Source: Aphrophora alni (taxonomy: Eukaryota > Arthropoda > Insecta > Hemiptera > Aphrophoridae). Taken from it: a DNA stretch of 64,000 bases. The translations under genes were made by a program, and so were the position numbers. The DNA is taken from assembly GCA_963513935.1 (NCBI GenBank), contig OY740768.1, positions 20,087,177 to 20,151,176 on the forward strand, written 5' to 3'. Positions 11,536 to 22,461 of the stretch are shown piece after piece; position 1 is the stretch's first letter, and each line of letters opens with the position of its first letter. The notes under the pieces are model-generated. The model made no database searches. It had not been told where the DNA came from and saw only the letters and a program-made list of their open reading frames with translations.

Positions 11536-11554
11536 TTCTGGAAGGTTCTTAGAA
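11536..11554. promoter_or_regulatory. Heat-shock-element-like motif at the B end
   Basis: TTCtgGAAggTTCttaGAA gives three correctly spaced alternating TTC/GAA units plus a fourth offset by one base. It lies exactly at the terminal boundary of B copy 1. Copies 2 and 3 keep only part of it. No gene or promoter is adjacent, so function is not implied. Confidence 0.25.
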
Positions 11555-11556
11555 CT

Positions 11557-13202
11557 TGGCCAGTGCAGACGTATGATTGTGTTCCGTAATTTTAACGGTT
11601 AGTGCTGTCAGTATTGTTAAGCACTCAAAAGTAAGGATAAGAATATGTTGATTGCTGTGTATTGTAGGTGAACATCCTTTGAGAAGGGAATTGAAAGAGA
11701 AATGGTTTTACCTTTGTCAACATATCACATTTCCATGACAACATCTTGATTGCTTTTAACTTGTCACTTTTGTTTTGATTTGTTGAATCATAATAAACTC
11801 AGGTTTTGTTAATGTTTGAATATAATTTGACTTGGAACGGGATCAAAGTAGGAGGGTTTGGAAACAAAGAAAATACTTGTATCGATATATTTTAACTTTT
11901 CTTAAGATTAAATTTCTTTTGTAATGTTTCTAAAAGTTATTTTGATAAGTTGTAGTAGCCTACATACATTTATGGTTTTGGAATGAGTTTATTGGATTAT
12001 TCAATATTATCTTTTCCTACAAAAATCAAAGACAATAACTTAGTGTAATTTTGTATTTAAACAGAGTATTAGAGCTGGGAATGATTACATTGCAGTATGT
12101 ATCTAAGGAAACTTTAATACAATTCATTCATTTAACACAACCTTACCTAACCTACCCGCGATTAAATGAAATCGTAGTCGGCCATCTTGGCCCAGCAATT
12201 GCAATTAGGATCGCTAATTTAGTAGAATCAATCCCTTACATCCGACTTGAGATAAGTATATATATATATATATATATATATATTTAAGATAATATTAATT
12301 ATATATTTATTATTTAATCATTTCTGGCTGACAGATACGTTGAGTTGTTGGTCGCTGGTCTGGGCTGATACAGGCTGTTCTGGATCAACTATCCCAAAAG
12401 ATCCACGGCACCCATTTCCAATAACCCCTCAAAAACCTGACCTACCCATTAAGTAATGGCTTTTCGCAGCAAAGTAATCTAAAGTAACTTTTGGTTTTAA
12501 TAATTTGTGTAATTAATAAATATGTAGGCTTACTTATTTATAAAACCCTGTACAATACGTAATTTCTCCTACATCACAATAACCAAATAATGAATCATTA
12601 TTTAATCACACCTGCAAAGAACGTTTAATATTGAGTTTACAAATTTGTGACTAATAAATCAAGGGTATTAATAAATATATTAAAAAAAATTCTTTTTAAG
12701 TATCTTAAATTTAGCTGTTAAAATATGAAAAAAATTATAATAGTGTTGTGTTTAAAAAAGTTGAAAAATCACCTTTTGTTATTTTTGGAACACTCTGTAG
12801 ATAGGTCTGGTTAAGAGAATAAATTAAGTATGCTTTTGCAAAAGAAATTTAAGGAAGTCTACAAAGTTAAAAACATTTCCACCTAATTAAAAAGATGTTT
12901 ATCAAAATAGTACAATAATTTTAACAAACTCGTTTTGAATAATAACTCATAATTCTTGATAGTTGACGAGAAGACAATTTTCCCTAAGAAGTTTTTGATT
13001 TAATTGTATGATTGCTTCAATAAAAGCCATTGAATGAGAACGCTGCCACGAAACACAAACACTCGACCTCCACTACATAACCAAGAAGCTTCACATGACA
13101 GTGGAAACCTTTTAAACAGGATTTTGGGATTTACAGTGAAGTTGTTATTTGCGCTGATGGTTGTTTGTTTTGAAATTCAAACCTAATACTTTCATTGTGT
13201 GT
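11557..13202. other. Spacer between the inverted B copies
   Basis: Unique AT-rich DNA forming the loop of the giant inverted repeat. It has a mixed GC patch at 12130-12245 and 12340-12450 containing CCTTACCTAACCTACCC, and an (AT)n tract at 12257-12283. No convincing ORF or element is seen. Confidence 0.5.
12257..12283. repeat. (AT)n microsatellite
   Basis: About 13 AT dinucleotides. Confidence 0.95.
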
Positions 13203-13290
13203 TTCCTTTCTCCTCTCAGTATGGCAATCCTGAGGTATCCTTAGTTGGATCTACACATTTCTTCATCTAGTCTTGAGTTATATCTCTCTA
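13203..13290 (-). repeat. Dispersed repeat D, fragment
   Basis: Reverse-complemented, it contains CTCAAGACTAGATGAAGAAA followed by GTAGATCCAAC, matching the D copies at 63.4 kb (AGACTAGATGAAGAAAGGTG). It abuts the inner end of B copy 2. Confidence 0.6.
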
Positions 13291-13618
13291 AGGACCTTCC
13301 AGAAGAATTGTGTCAGTTTTAGTACATTAGCGCAACCTGTTGCTTTTTACTTGGTACCACCACGTACGCCGACAATAACTTGGCAAAATAAAACTGTCTA
13401 AAATATGTAGTAATATTAACTATAATAATTGTACGTTTGAAATAATATAATTAACAAGATTTATAAACATTTCAAATACATATGCAAACTTGACTATCAT
13501 TTGCAGTAAATGGAATATTGAAGATATAATAAACTGTTTAATGTCTATTTAAACGTACTCGTATACTAAAATTAACAATAAATCAATCAGTCAATAAAAT
13601 TCTCCAACTTGTTCATCA

Positions 13619-13795
13619 ATTTGCGGAAAACCTAGAATTAATTATTCTTCTCTCAACTCTGTAGGGAGATTCGAACTTTTGAGGTTTCACCGTTGATAGT
13701 AGATTATTAATGAACTAATCGCAGAGTCAGTAAAACCCCAGAGTTCGAATCTCTCTACGAGGCAGAGAGAACATAAATTTTGGTTTTCCGCAAAA
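13619..13795. mobile_element. Foldback MITE-like unit in B copy 2
   Basis: Counterpart of 11005-11217, with TTTGCGGAAAACC at one end and GGTTTTCCGCAAAA at the other. The arms here are closer to perfect complements and include GAGTTCGAATCTC. Confidence 0.6.
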
Positions 13796-14275
13796 TGATT
13801 AATTTATAATTGATAATTTTATTTCGTCTGTCCATTTTTATGCGCCTATTGGTCTCACATTTTTAGTTTAGATTTGTTTAATTTTCAAATTTAGTTGCTT
13901 GAAAATGCCTAACGGCGAAAAATAAATATGTCGCAATTAAACTGTTTTGTTGAATTGAAGTCTGTAAAATTATAACTGTTCCAATTATCATGCAAACTTC
14001 TTTTCTGTTGTAAGTACATTATGGTTAGGTTTAGTCTATTCATTAAGGTCAGGTTTTAATTGAAATTCTTTTTTTAGTTCCCCAAGTTAAAACAATTTGT
14101 CTGTAATGGTGTAATGGTAACATGAAAATTTTCAATATTTTTTATCCACTTTCTTAAAATTTTAAGTGACAACACATATTTTTTCAGTGACAACATTTGT
14201 GTATGATTTGAATGCTATTGGAACAGAAAACATTTTTGAAATCAGTGCAGTAGTTCCATAATAGTTGCTGAAAAG

Positions 14276-15136
14276 TAGGAAATTCAAGATTTATCTAATT
14301 TAAGCATTTTTTGAAAATTTTCAGCTAAAACATATGAATGGTAAGTAAAAAATCGGTATATGATTTACTACACATCTTTTAAAAAGTCGGTGCAGTAGTT
14401 CCCGATTGAAATTTAAGAATTTTTACTAGCAAATAAGAGAAAATCTTTATTCTCCTGTATACTTTTTGACATTTTGGTGAAAACATACTTTTTATCAATA
14501 ACAAAACTTTTATTAGAATTATTATAAATCCATTTAAGTTTCAAAGTTATAAATGGTTTTAGTTTGAAAATCGTACTAATTTTATTTTGAGTTATGTGAT
14601 TCGCATTAAACCAAAGTAGCTGACATTGATTTGATGAGTCCACATGGACACATGACTTGTTCTCACAGCAATCTCTTCATGCTGATATGTAGGAAATGCA
14701 GGATTTTAGATCTATTTTATCCATTTTTTGAAAATTTTCAGCTAAAACATGTGAATTGTAAGTGAAAAAATCGGTGTATGATTTACTACACACCATTGGA
14801 AATTAAATATTTTAAAAAGTCGGTGCAGTAGTTCCCAAATTAAAATTTAAAAAAATGTTTATTAGCAAATAAGAGAAAATCGTTATTCTCCTGTATACTT
14901 TTTGACATTTTGGTGAAAACATACTTTTTATCAATAACAAAACTTTTATTAGAATTATTATATATAATCCTTTTAAGTTTCAAAGTTATAAATGGTTTTA
15001 GTTTGAAAATCATACTAATTTTATTTTGAGTTATGTGATTCGCGTCAAACCAAAGTAGCTGACATGGATTTTCTGAGTCCACATGGACACATGACTTGTT
15101 TGCATAAGAGTTCTCACAGAAATCTCTTCATGCTGA
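14276..15136. repeat. Local tandem duplication inside B copy 2
   Basis: Units 14276-14689 (414 bp) and 14690-15136 (447 bp) both run from TAGGAAAT through the CAGTAGTTCC region to CTTCATGCTGA. The two minus-strand ORFs of 76 and 80 codons here are duplicates of one another, and a similar ORF exists in the other B copies. They are an open stretch of the repeat, not separate genes. Confidence 0.8.
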
Positions 15137-17305
15137 CACAATATTAAAACTGAAAATATTGTTTACAAAAAAAGAGGCCCTCAGACAAAAAGTATTTCTA
15201 TTATGTCTTCTCATTATCTCTTCGCTCCCCTACATATTTAGGGGTAAAGAAAAAGTTATGTTAAATCGAAAAAAAAAAAATAAATAATCTTAGTAGACTT
15301 AATTCATTAAAATGGTCTATATTGTAACAATCTAACTACAAATATCCTGTTACACAAATCTTAATACACTATCCTGAGCTTTACACATTAAAATTGCAAA
15401 TTGTGTACTTAAAACAGAAGGTAAAATATGCAAACAAAGCCCGATTTTAACATGAGCAGAGGTAAAATATAAATTACCTCATTTCACCCCAAAAAATTAT
15501 TCTAAACATTTTAAATTGTTTCTTTTTTTGTTTCTTTTATTCCTTTTCAAATTCAATTTATATCTTATTACTAATTAGCTTGCTACAATAGCAATAATAA
15601 TTCATTTTCTTCCATACCATGTAGTTTGTATTTTATTTTTTAAACTTCATTTTTAGAACAAACACACAGTGGCTTTTAATTAATTCCTGAAAAATTATTC
15701 CTATACTAATCTTTTTAGTATAGGAATATATACCAATATGCATATAATGATTAGAATATACTAATCACTTTATCATTTTATACTCTAAAACAATACTATC
15801 TAAGTTTACTTTGAAAGTTATCAAGCCGATTCACAATATTTATTTGAAAACACTAATTTTGCTTCGAAAAGAGAAGAAAATTGCAAATTCATTTCAACAA
15901 CCCGATTAGAAAACCATGAACATGGTTTATTTTTAAGAGTAATAATTGATTTCACTGTATGCAATGTTTGATATCAAATTTAGTCTTTTGAAGTTAGAAT
16001 CAACTTAATGAAAATAAATAATTGAAAAAATACAAATTAAAAAGTTAATACAAAGAAATGATAGATAAGTTAAATTGATAGATGGTGTAAAACATTATAA
16101 AATACATATCTATTGGTAAACAAATTTCTCTTGAAGAAGTTGCCCAATTAAATGTTCTTACTTTGTCATTGGAGTGAATTTATTTAATTGCCTATTAATG
16201 AGGTCTTATGTATATAAAGAGAAGAAAAGATTCCTTGCTTTAAAAGGATATTATAATACTTTTCTCTTTTATCATGCATTATTAGCATTATTAAATGAGT
16301 ACTAAGAAGCGTTTATGAAATGTTTTCTTTAAAAGAAAGCATTAGATAGACTTCTGTTGTAATATATAATAACAAAACATTAGATTATTTGTTCATAAAC
16401 AAAAGACCTTTATTAAAACAAAACATACAGATTTAGTCATGTGAATACAGAAAACTCTTTCTGTTTTGTCAGTCATGCATTGCATAAAAGGCAAACTGAA
16501 CAACCAATGTTCAAATTACCTCCTCCTCTAAATTAAACATTATTGTTTTTTAAATGAAATGAAAACTTTAAAGATTAACACAATGTTAAAGATAATAATG
16601 TGCTTATGACTAGTACTATACCAGTTGACATTGCACAGAGATTCTGTATGTCTCTTTTAATAAATTTATAGGAGCTGATCAGAAAAATCAGACATAAATT
16701 AACCTTGTCCTAGATATATTTTTAGGTACTCATTGCTATATCACATTTTTAGGTATTTTTGGTTACATTTGTATGTCATGTACTTTAAATAAGATTTTTC
16801 AGAATTTTTGAAAGCTATATACTTTTTCAACTCAACATATTAAAAATCAAATATTTTTCCAAATTCTACATTATTTTTTAGTAGGTAAAATACCATTGCC
16901 AGTATCATACCTAAATAAAAACAAGAGTATAAAATGCTCCTCAACAAAAACAACCTATCAAAGAAAAAATGTAATTTTACCAACAAGTACGGAGGTTCGT
17001 TAACAAATTAACATTCTTTTTACTACTCATGTTATATATATATTTACAAATTAAGAATATAAGGTTAGGCGATCTGAACCATACCTACAACACAACCTGT
17101 ACTCCTTCATTTTCAACATTAGATGCTGTCATAGAAATAATTTTGAATTATGATAAATTAAATTTGACGTTTAATACATTTAAAATCATCTTCACATTCT
17201 TTGGACCACTTTAATATGTTTTCTTTTAACAACTTACACAAGTGAGATAAAATATCACCCATCTTCATTTCAGTAAAAAATTACCATATTAATTGATTTA
17301 TTAAT

Positions 17306-20300
17306 ATAAAATTAAAATATATCAACTTTTAAAATCATTACTGATCAGGTTACTAATGTTCAATAAAATCGATTGAAAATGAAAAGAAAAGATGTTTAAA
17401 GGAAACAGTTTTTAAATATATTACACTCTGATTTACCTACACAGTTTTCAACAAGTGAAGAAAGCAGCTTGGTAGTTGCAGTTCTTTATCATCACTCAGA
17501 GTTTGAATGTTACTGACATGAACAGAATGCGAACACTTGCCCTGGTTCTGTATGTCAAGAGAGTATATTATATGGATAATAATGAAGTTGTTAAATTACA
17601 TCAAATAAATTTTACGAGTTTTAACTAAATATTTGAAGTGTTTGTCGAACAATCCTTTATTAATGTTTTTACTAATAGTTTTAATTTTAAATTAGGTATA
17701 TACGTTTTGGAAAGCACTTATTAACTTAAAGCAATGAACACATTATTTAATAACGTCTCTTTAAATCAATGCAAACACTATTGTTCTTTCCGAAATATTA
17801 ATTGAGTTTTGTCGACTTAGCCATTCTAATAAGCAACTTAAAACAAACTAAGGATACTTTATACCAGATACAATAAGAGTTACTGTTAGAAGGTTAGAGG
17901 GGGGGGGGATTAAGGACCTGATCAAGGGTTGGCAGAGTGGAGAGTTACATAATTCTAATTGTTCTTACTACGTATTCTTATCTTGGTTTCAAATATTAAA
18001 GTTACATTATTCATTATGGGTTGAAATGGTCACTGGAGTTTTAGTTTTCCACTTACACCTCCATATTGTGTGAGACAGATTTATTGATATTTGATTATTT
18101 TAACCATGAGTTTGCCGGATACAACTGTCTGGGAGGTGTAGTTTTACTTTGTATTTCTCTTGATTTTGTTTATGGCTTACAATGTGTTTAACATGTTAGG
18201 CCTAGCAACAATGATATAGAATTTAATCTTAAAAGTTAAGGAAAGACTACATAGTCTATGTATAGCCTAAATTTACTCTTCATAATTGACTTTGTGCTAA
18301 ACCTACCGAAATAGGATATTTAGGCAAACAAATTTTAGCAAGGTAACAGTAGGTATATGAAGCTAAGAGCAGTTTTTCAGTAGTTGAAAGTTTAGTATTT
18401 TAATCAGTGTTAAACATTGGAGTACGTTCATAAAAAGTCAAATAAAATGATTAAATGTTGTAAAAATTATCAACCAATCAGTGTTATTTGATTGAACATG
18501 TTAGATAAATTTGTTATTTTTTTCAAAACCATGAGTTATAGGGAACAATAAGGTCTGTCTAAGCAAGTAGAGAAGCGAACACTTTAGCACAGACGCGTGT
18601 CATCTTTTGTCTTTGAAATAATGTTTAATGTTTCTAAACATTCTACTGTCAATGTATTTCCAAGATCTGGCTTTCTTTTCTCCATTTCAATATTTTCTTT
18701 ATCTAAAGTGTTAAAACGAAAGTGTAATCTACAATGCTGAAAGCAATGTTTAATGGAACATACGAATATTATTCGTTGTAAATGATTTCTACCGAAACAT
18801 GGTATTCTGTTGATGCGCTGACATTGCTACAAAATCTGGAGTATTGGTATCTTGAGTATCATTGAAAAAACTTATATCTAAAATCGATGATCGTGATCAT
18901 TATATTAATAAATAATTTTTTATCGATCACATGGTTTGATAATTATTTTTTTAAATATCCGAGTAAAGAGAAATATTAGTGATAGTAGTCTACCTGGGAA
19001 CCAAATATTTTTGTGTCTTCGATGTTAAAACTTTAAATAAAAAGAAATACATAAAATTTGTAATAACAAAAAGTGTGCTTGTTACAAAAAATATAAATGA
19101 CTTTTCTATACATTTATTTTGTTACATCACTAGTACTAGAATTAATAGGGTTTATTTTATTTTGCTGAATGTTTATCTACGAAGAAGGTTTGTGTAGTTA
19201 CGCGGTAGACTTTTTATTACCAAATTTATTTCCAAATTAGATTGATATAACCGGATAAATATATCTTTACCTCAGAACAATTTGAAGAGACATAAGATAA
19301 ATTGTATTATGTAGGATTATTTGAGCTTTGTCTTAAAATATGGAGATTACTTGTGCTATTTAATAAAATCAGTGAACAAATTCGCCAAAACAAAGGAGAA
19401 ACGTCACATTTAGGCTACTATAATATCGTGTTAGATCAATTTTTATATTATTAACATACACATAATGAAAATAGTAAGAAAATAAGAGAAGCCTACATTG
19501 GTTTTATCATTTTATCAAACTTTTTATTGTATCTTTAGAGATTTGTTGACAATAATTCATTGCTAGGTTGTAACAAAATTTAGATAGAAATTAGTTGAGT
19601 GAAGTAACAAATTTTGAACATTTGTGAAGGCCTAATGTGTCTTACTTCTATTGGAATATTTTATAGGTACTATGGACACTTAATAAATTTATGATTTTGA
19701 ATCATTTCGGGATTTATTGTCCTATTATTTTCTATACATTTTTGGAAACAGACTTTCAGAACTATGGAAAATGAAAATAGATATATTTAAGTCATATAGT
19801 AGGCACCTTAAAAAAGTTTGTGACTTTCGTGTTTAATCTTTTGCCTAAAATACATAGTTTTAAAAATACATAGTTTTAAATATAAAAATCTGATAGACAA
19901 AGTCAGATGAAAAAGGAAACGACAACTAAAAAAGTGTATAAAAAAAAAATTGATCGTACATATATATGCTGTACAGATGTTGATTGGTTTTTGAAATTAA
20001 ATGTCATAAAAACAGTAATTGTCGTATTCTAAATTTTATAGAAATCAGCAATCGGAGTCTATTACATTGAAGCGACTATTGAGAAAAATCATAGATCTTA
20101 CTTGTATAATGGGAAAACTCTATATTAAAATTTTTGATCTACAATTTACCACAAATTTTAAAAAGAATTTTTCCTACTTTAAGATCAATCATTCGAAAAA
20201 TGGCGGGAGAGGATACAAAGAAACGAAAGAAATTCGAAGGATTTATGTTAAGTCAAATGGCTTTTTGTGATTTTAGGGACTTTTTTTGGGTTCAGTGGCT

Positions 20301-20895
20301 TTCCATATTTCAAGAGCATTTATATAAACAAATTGAGGCCTATTTCGACAAATTATCAAACGTTCTTGAAGTTTTTGTAACTATATGTGCAATATTAGTC
20401 CTTTTTAAAAATAAAATTCATAGAAAATGTATAACTGATCCAGAATTAAGGAAAACATTAAATGTTATACTTAAGCTACATATTTAAGACACTATAAGTA
20501 TTTTGTAAATAAGCAAATGTATTTTTTACATTGCTTGGTAAAAAAATTCTCGAAAATTTAATGAAATTAGTTAAGTAATTTCCATATATGAGGTAACTAG
20601 CTAGTTACTACAATATGTATTAACGGATTGCTGTTAGGCATTTCTATACTTATTCCTATCAGTATGAGTGTGAAGGAGTATGTTAATGTGACAACTGGAT
20701 AAAAATTAAAGAAAAGAACTGAGAGGATGTTGATGGGCATCCAGGAAAAAAGTATTAGTTGGGAGGCCAAGGGTGAGGCGACTGGAAAATTCCAAAAGAA
20801 AAATTTGTATCGGGATAAAAACTAGAGCAGGGACAACAGTTTAATTATTTTCAAGAGAGTAAAATAGATTGAAGTAGGTACGTTTATATGATTTA
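17306..20895. other. AT-rich DNA, no supported gene
   Basis: No repeat shared with the rest of the window. A poly-G tract lies at 17898-17908. A 117-codon ORF at 20134-20487 overlaps an 83-codon ORF in another frame. It has an aromatic- and lysine-rich composition and one weak hydrophobic stretch (VFVTICAILVLF), but no domain I recognise and no splice or promoter context, so I do not call it a gene. Confidence 0.5.
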
Positions 20896-21169
20896 GATGT
20901 ATTTTGTAATTAGATGTTAATAACTATAACACTCACTGTTAAAACAATAGTAATAAGCTTAGGATGATATTTGTAATGACACCTCAAGTTTCATAAGCAA
21001 TCATTTGTAACATTATTGATAGTAAATCACGAAACTGGTAGATAAAATCACATCATCCAACTCTTATCACTCGTCTGATATTGAATGAAGCTATTGATAT
21101 CTACATTTAAATATAGTTGTTGTTATCCAGTTACTTTATCCCATGTTAATTCATTTCTATGTATTTCAG

Positions 21170-21261
21170 GTAACAGTCTGCCTGCTTATTTCACTTTTGT
21201 CCTGTCATTGCGAAAAGTCAGATTCGCGCACTTTGAGTCAAGGGACAGCGCAAAACGTCTA
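21170..21261 (+). CDS. Candidate exon 1 in segment A, product unknown
   Basis: A 92-nt block, clearly richer in G+C than its flanks, is bounded by a pyrimidine-containing acceptor (TTCTATGTATTTCAG) and a strong donor (CTA|GTAAGTA). It is open in two frames. One ends in phase 0 and reads LPAYFTFVLSLRKVRF. The other reads VTVCLLISLLSCHC then hydrophilic residues, the profile of a signal peptide and cleavage region. The second would need a downstream exon starting with C or T, which I cannot find. The first joins in frame to the block at 21482. The copy at 26921-27012 keeps both splice sites and differs by one base, synonymous in the first frame and Asp-to-Gly in the second. No start codon, promoter or homologue can be identified from sequence alone. 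Confidence 0.3.
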
Positions 21262-21481
21262 GTAAGTATAAAGTGACTTGGATATTATTTTGGTTGGTTT
21301 AGTTTTTAGGTTAGTTTTATAAAAGGGACGCGTGCTATAAATGTTTTATAAATTTGAAAAAAAAAATTCTCAATTTACTTTTAAGAATATGGGGGAGAGA
21401 TAAAGAATCAAATTATTCTGTGTACGATTTTGGATTTATTGGTAAATGTTTATTCCTTTTTTATGGGAATTGATCACTCAG

Positions 21482-21523
21482 GACTTATCTTGGCAAATGA
21501 CTTTGGAAAAGGTTCCTTCACAG
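21482..21523 (+). CDS. Candidate exon 2 in segment A, product unknown
   Basis: A 42-nt block of 14 codons (DLSWQMTLEKVPSQ) lies between ATCACTCAG and the donor CAG|GTACGTA. Its phase (0 in, 0 out) agrees with the phase-0 frame of the block at 21170-21261, with an intron of 220 nt between them. In the second copy (27240-27281) one base change turns codon 13 from TCA to TGA, so that copy would be truncated if this frame is real. Micro-exons of this size are hard to tell from chance. Support rests on the splice consensus and phase agreement only. Confidence 0.2.
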
Positions 21524-21790
21524 GTACGTATATTTTTAATATTTTAGATATTGCTGTTTGTAACATTCAATAATTGAACGAAGTTTAATCATTCCAATAA
21601 AAAAGATTTTTAATTAATAACTGAGTGAATTGAATGTAGGTAATGAATATTGAGTTGTTCCTTCTTTTAACTAAATATTTCTCTTTTAATTTAATTAAAT
21701 TGAAATACAATTTGTGAAATTAATTGTTATAATACATTTGAATAATAACTTAATAGATCGTTGTATATCAAATACATAAATACATATACA

Positions 21791-21862
21791 TGCGGTCTCT
21801 CTTGACCACCTCTGGTTTTTCTCTGACCCTGAATTTGAGTATTCGAAGGCTTTGTTTACTTT
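21791..21862 (-). repeat. Dispersed repeat D, fragment inside A
   Basis: Reverse-complemented: GCCTTCGAATACTCAAATTC...GTCAAGAGAGACC, matching the D copy at 54991-55140. The duplicate lies at 27547-27618. Confidence 0.6.
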
Positions 21863-22461
21863 ATGTTATTTTTTAAGAAGGGGATGAGGATCGAGAGGTA
21901 TTTTGACTTTAAACAATAAGTAATAATATAATAAACAAACTAAAAAAAAAAGAAAAGAAAAATAGAACCAACAAAAAAAAAAGATAATTGCATTTTATTT
22001 TTAACAAATAATTCTGAAAAGTAATGAGTTAAAATTTATTAACTGTCATTATTAAATTAACAACTGGTAACAAGTTACAACGAACAAGTAGTTGCACTTA
22101 AGACTTAAACAAAGTTTTAATTCACATATAAACGAACGTGTGTGTTAATATTTTGTGATTTCAATCTGAACTAGCTATCCGATACTATATACGGCTAGAA
22201 TTCCAAAAATGTATGTGTTTATATATTTTAAGATCTATGAAATACAAATTAATTCTGAGGTTAGATTTCGAAATTACATTTTTGACAATAACTTCCCTAT
22301 TTGTCATCTTAGGGACGTGGGTTTATAATACCATTACATGGAGAAGAGAAATCTGGAAGTTTTTATCTCATTTTTTATTTTATAATTTGTGTAACAGACG
22401 AGATTTGAACAAACAATTTTCATAATAATGAATCCTTTCTATGATTTTCAATACTATTAGC

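Larger units (their letters stand above)
2876..11556 (+). repeat. Repeat B, copy 1, interrupted by two insertions
   Basis: This is the first of three long copies of a non-coding repeat of about 4.1 kb. It starts at CTTCAATGATACTGG, matching the start of copy 3 at 22462, and ends at GGAAGGTTCTTAGA, where all three copies diverge. Subtracting the solo LTR (5893-7458 plus TSD) and the TIR element (7868-10865 plus TSD) leaves about 4104 bp, close to the 4157 bp of copy 3. Copies differ by several percent with small indels. No terminal inverted repeat, LTR or transposase is visible at its ends, so it may be a non-autonomous element of unknown class or a segmental duplication. Together with copy 2 it makes a giant inverted repeat. 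Confidence 0.85.
13286..17305 (-). repeat. Repeat B, copy 2, inverted
   Basis: The reverse complement of this segment follows B copy 1 from its inner end (GGAAGGTCCTTAG at 13286-13298) outward to ATTAATAAATCAATTAATAT at about 17305. It lacks the last 170 bp of the outer end. It keeps the uninterrupted ATAT and TTTAATTG sites where copy 1 carries insertions. It has lost about 290 bp relative to copy 3 near 15848, covering the part with the 90-codon ORF of copy 1. It has gained a local tandem duplication at 14276-15136. No coding potential is seen. Confidence 0.85.
20896..22405 (+). repeat. Segment A (first copy of a direct duplication)
   Basis: It matches 26630-28163 almost end to end, from TTAGATGT-ATTTTGTAATTAG to GTAACAGACGAGA. 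The right two thirds are nearly identical and the left 200 bp more diverged. With B copy 3 between the copies, the simplest reading is one tandem duplication of the unit A + 56-bp linker + B, with a period of about 5734 bp. An LTR-retroelement reading (A as 1.5-kb LTRs) is less likely: A has no TG...CA ends and B has no gag-pol. Confidence 0.8.

Noticed and set aside
2876..11556. Helitron interpretation of repeat B (CTAG or CTGG near the right end)
   Set aside because: Homology among copies continues past the CTRR, there is no conserved 3' hairpin before it and no TC start at the left end.
20134..20487. 117-codon ORF, the longest in the window
   Set aside because: No recognisable domain, AT-driven composition, an overlapping ORF in another frame and no promoter, splice or repeat support.
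22213..22425. 70-codon ORF in A conserved in A' (27971-28171)
   Set aside because: Conservation equals the general near-identity of A and A'; hydrophobic, AT-driven and without splice context.
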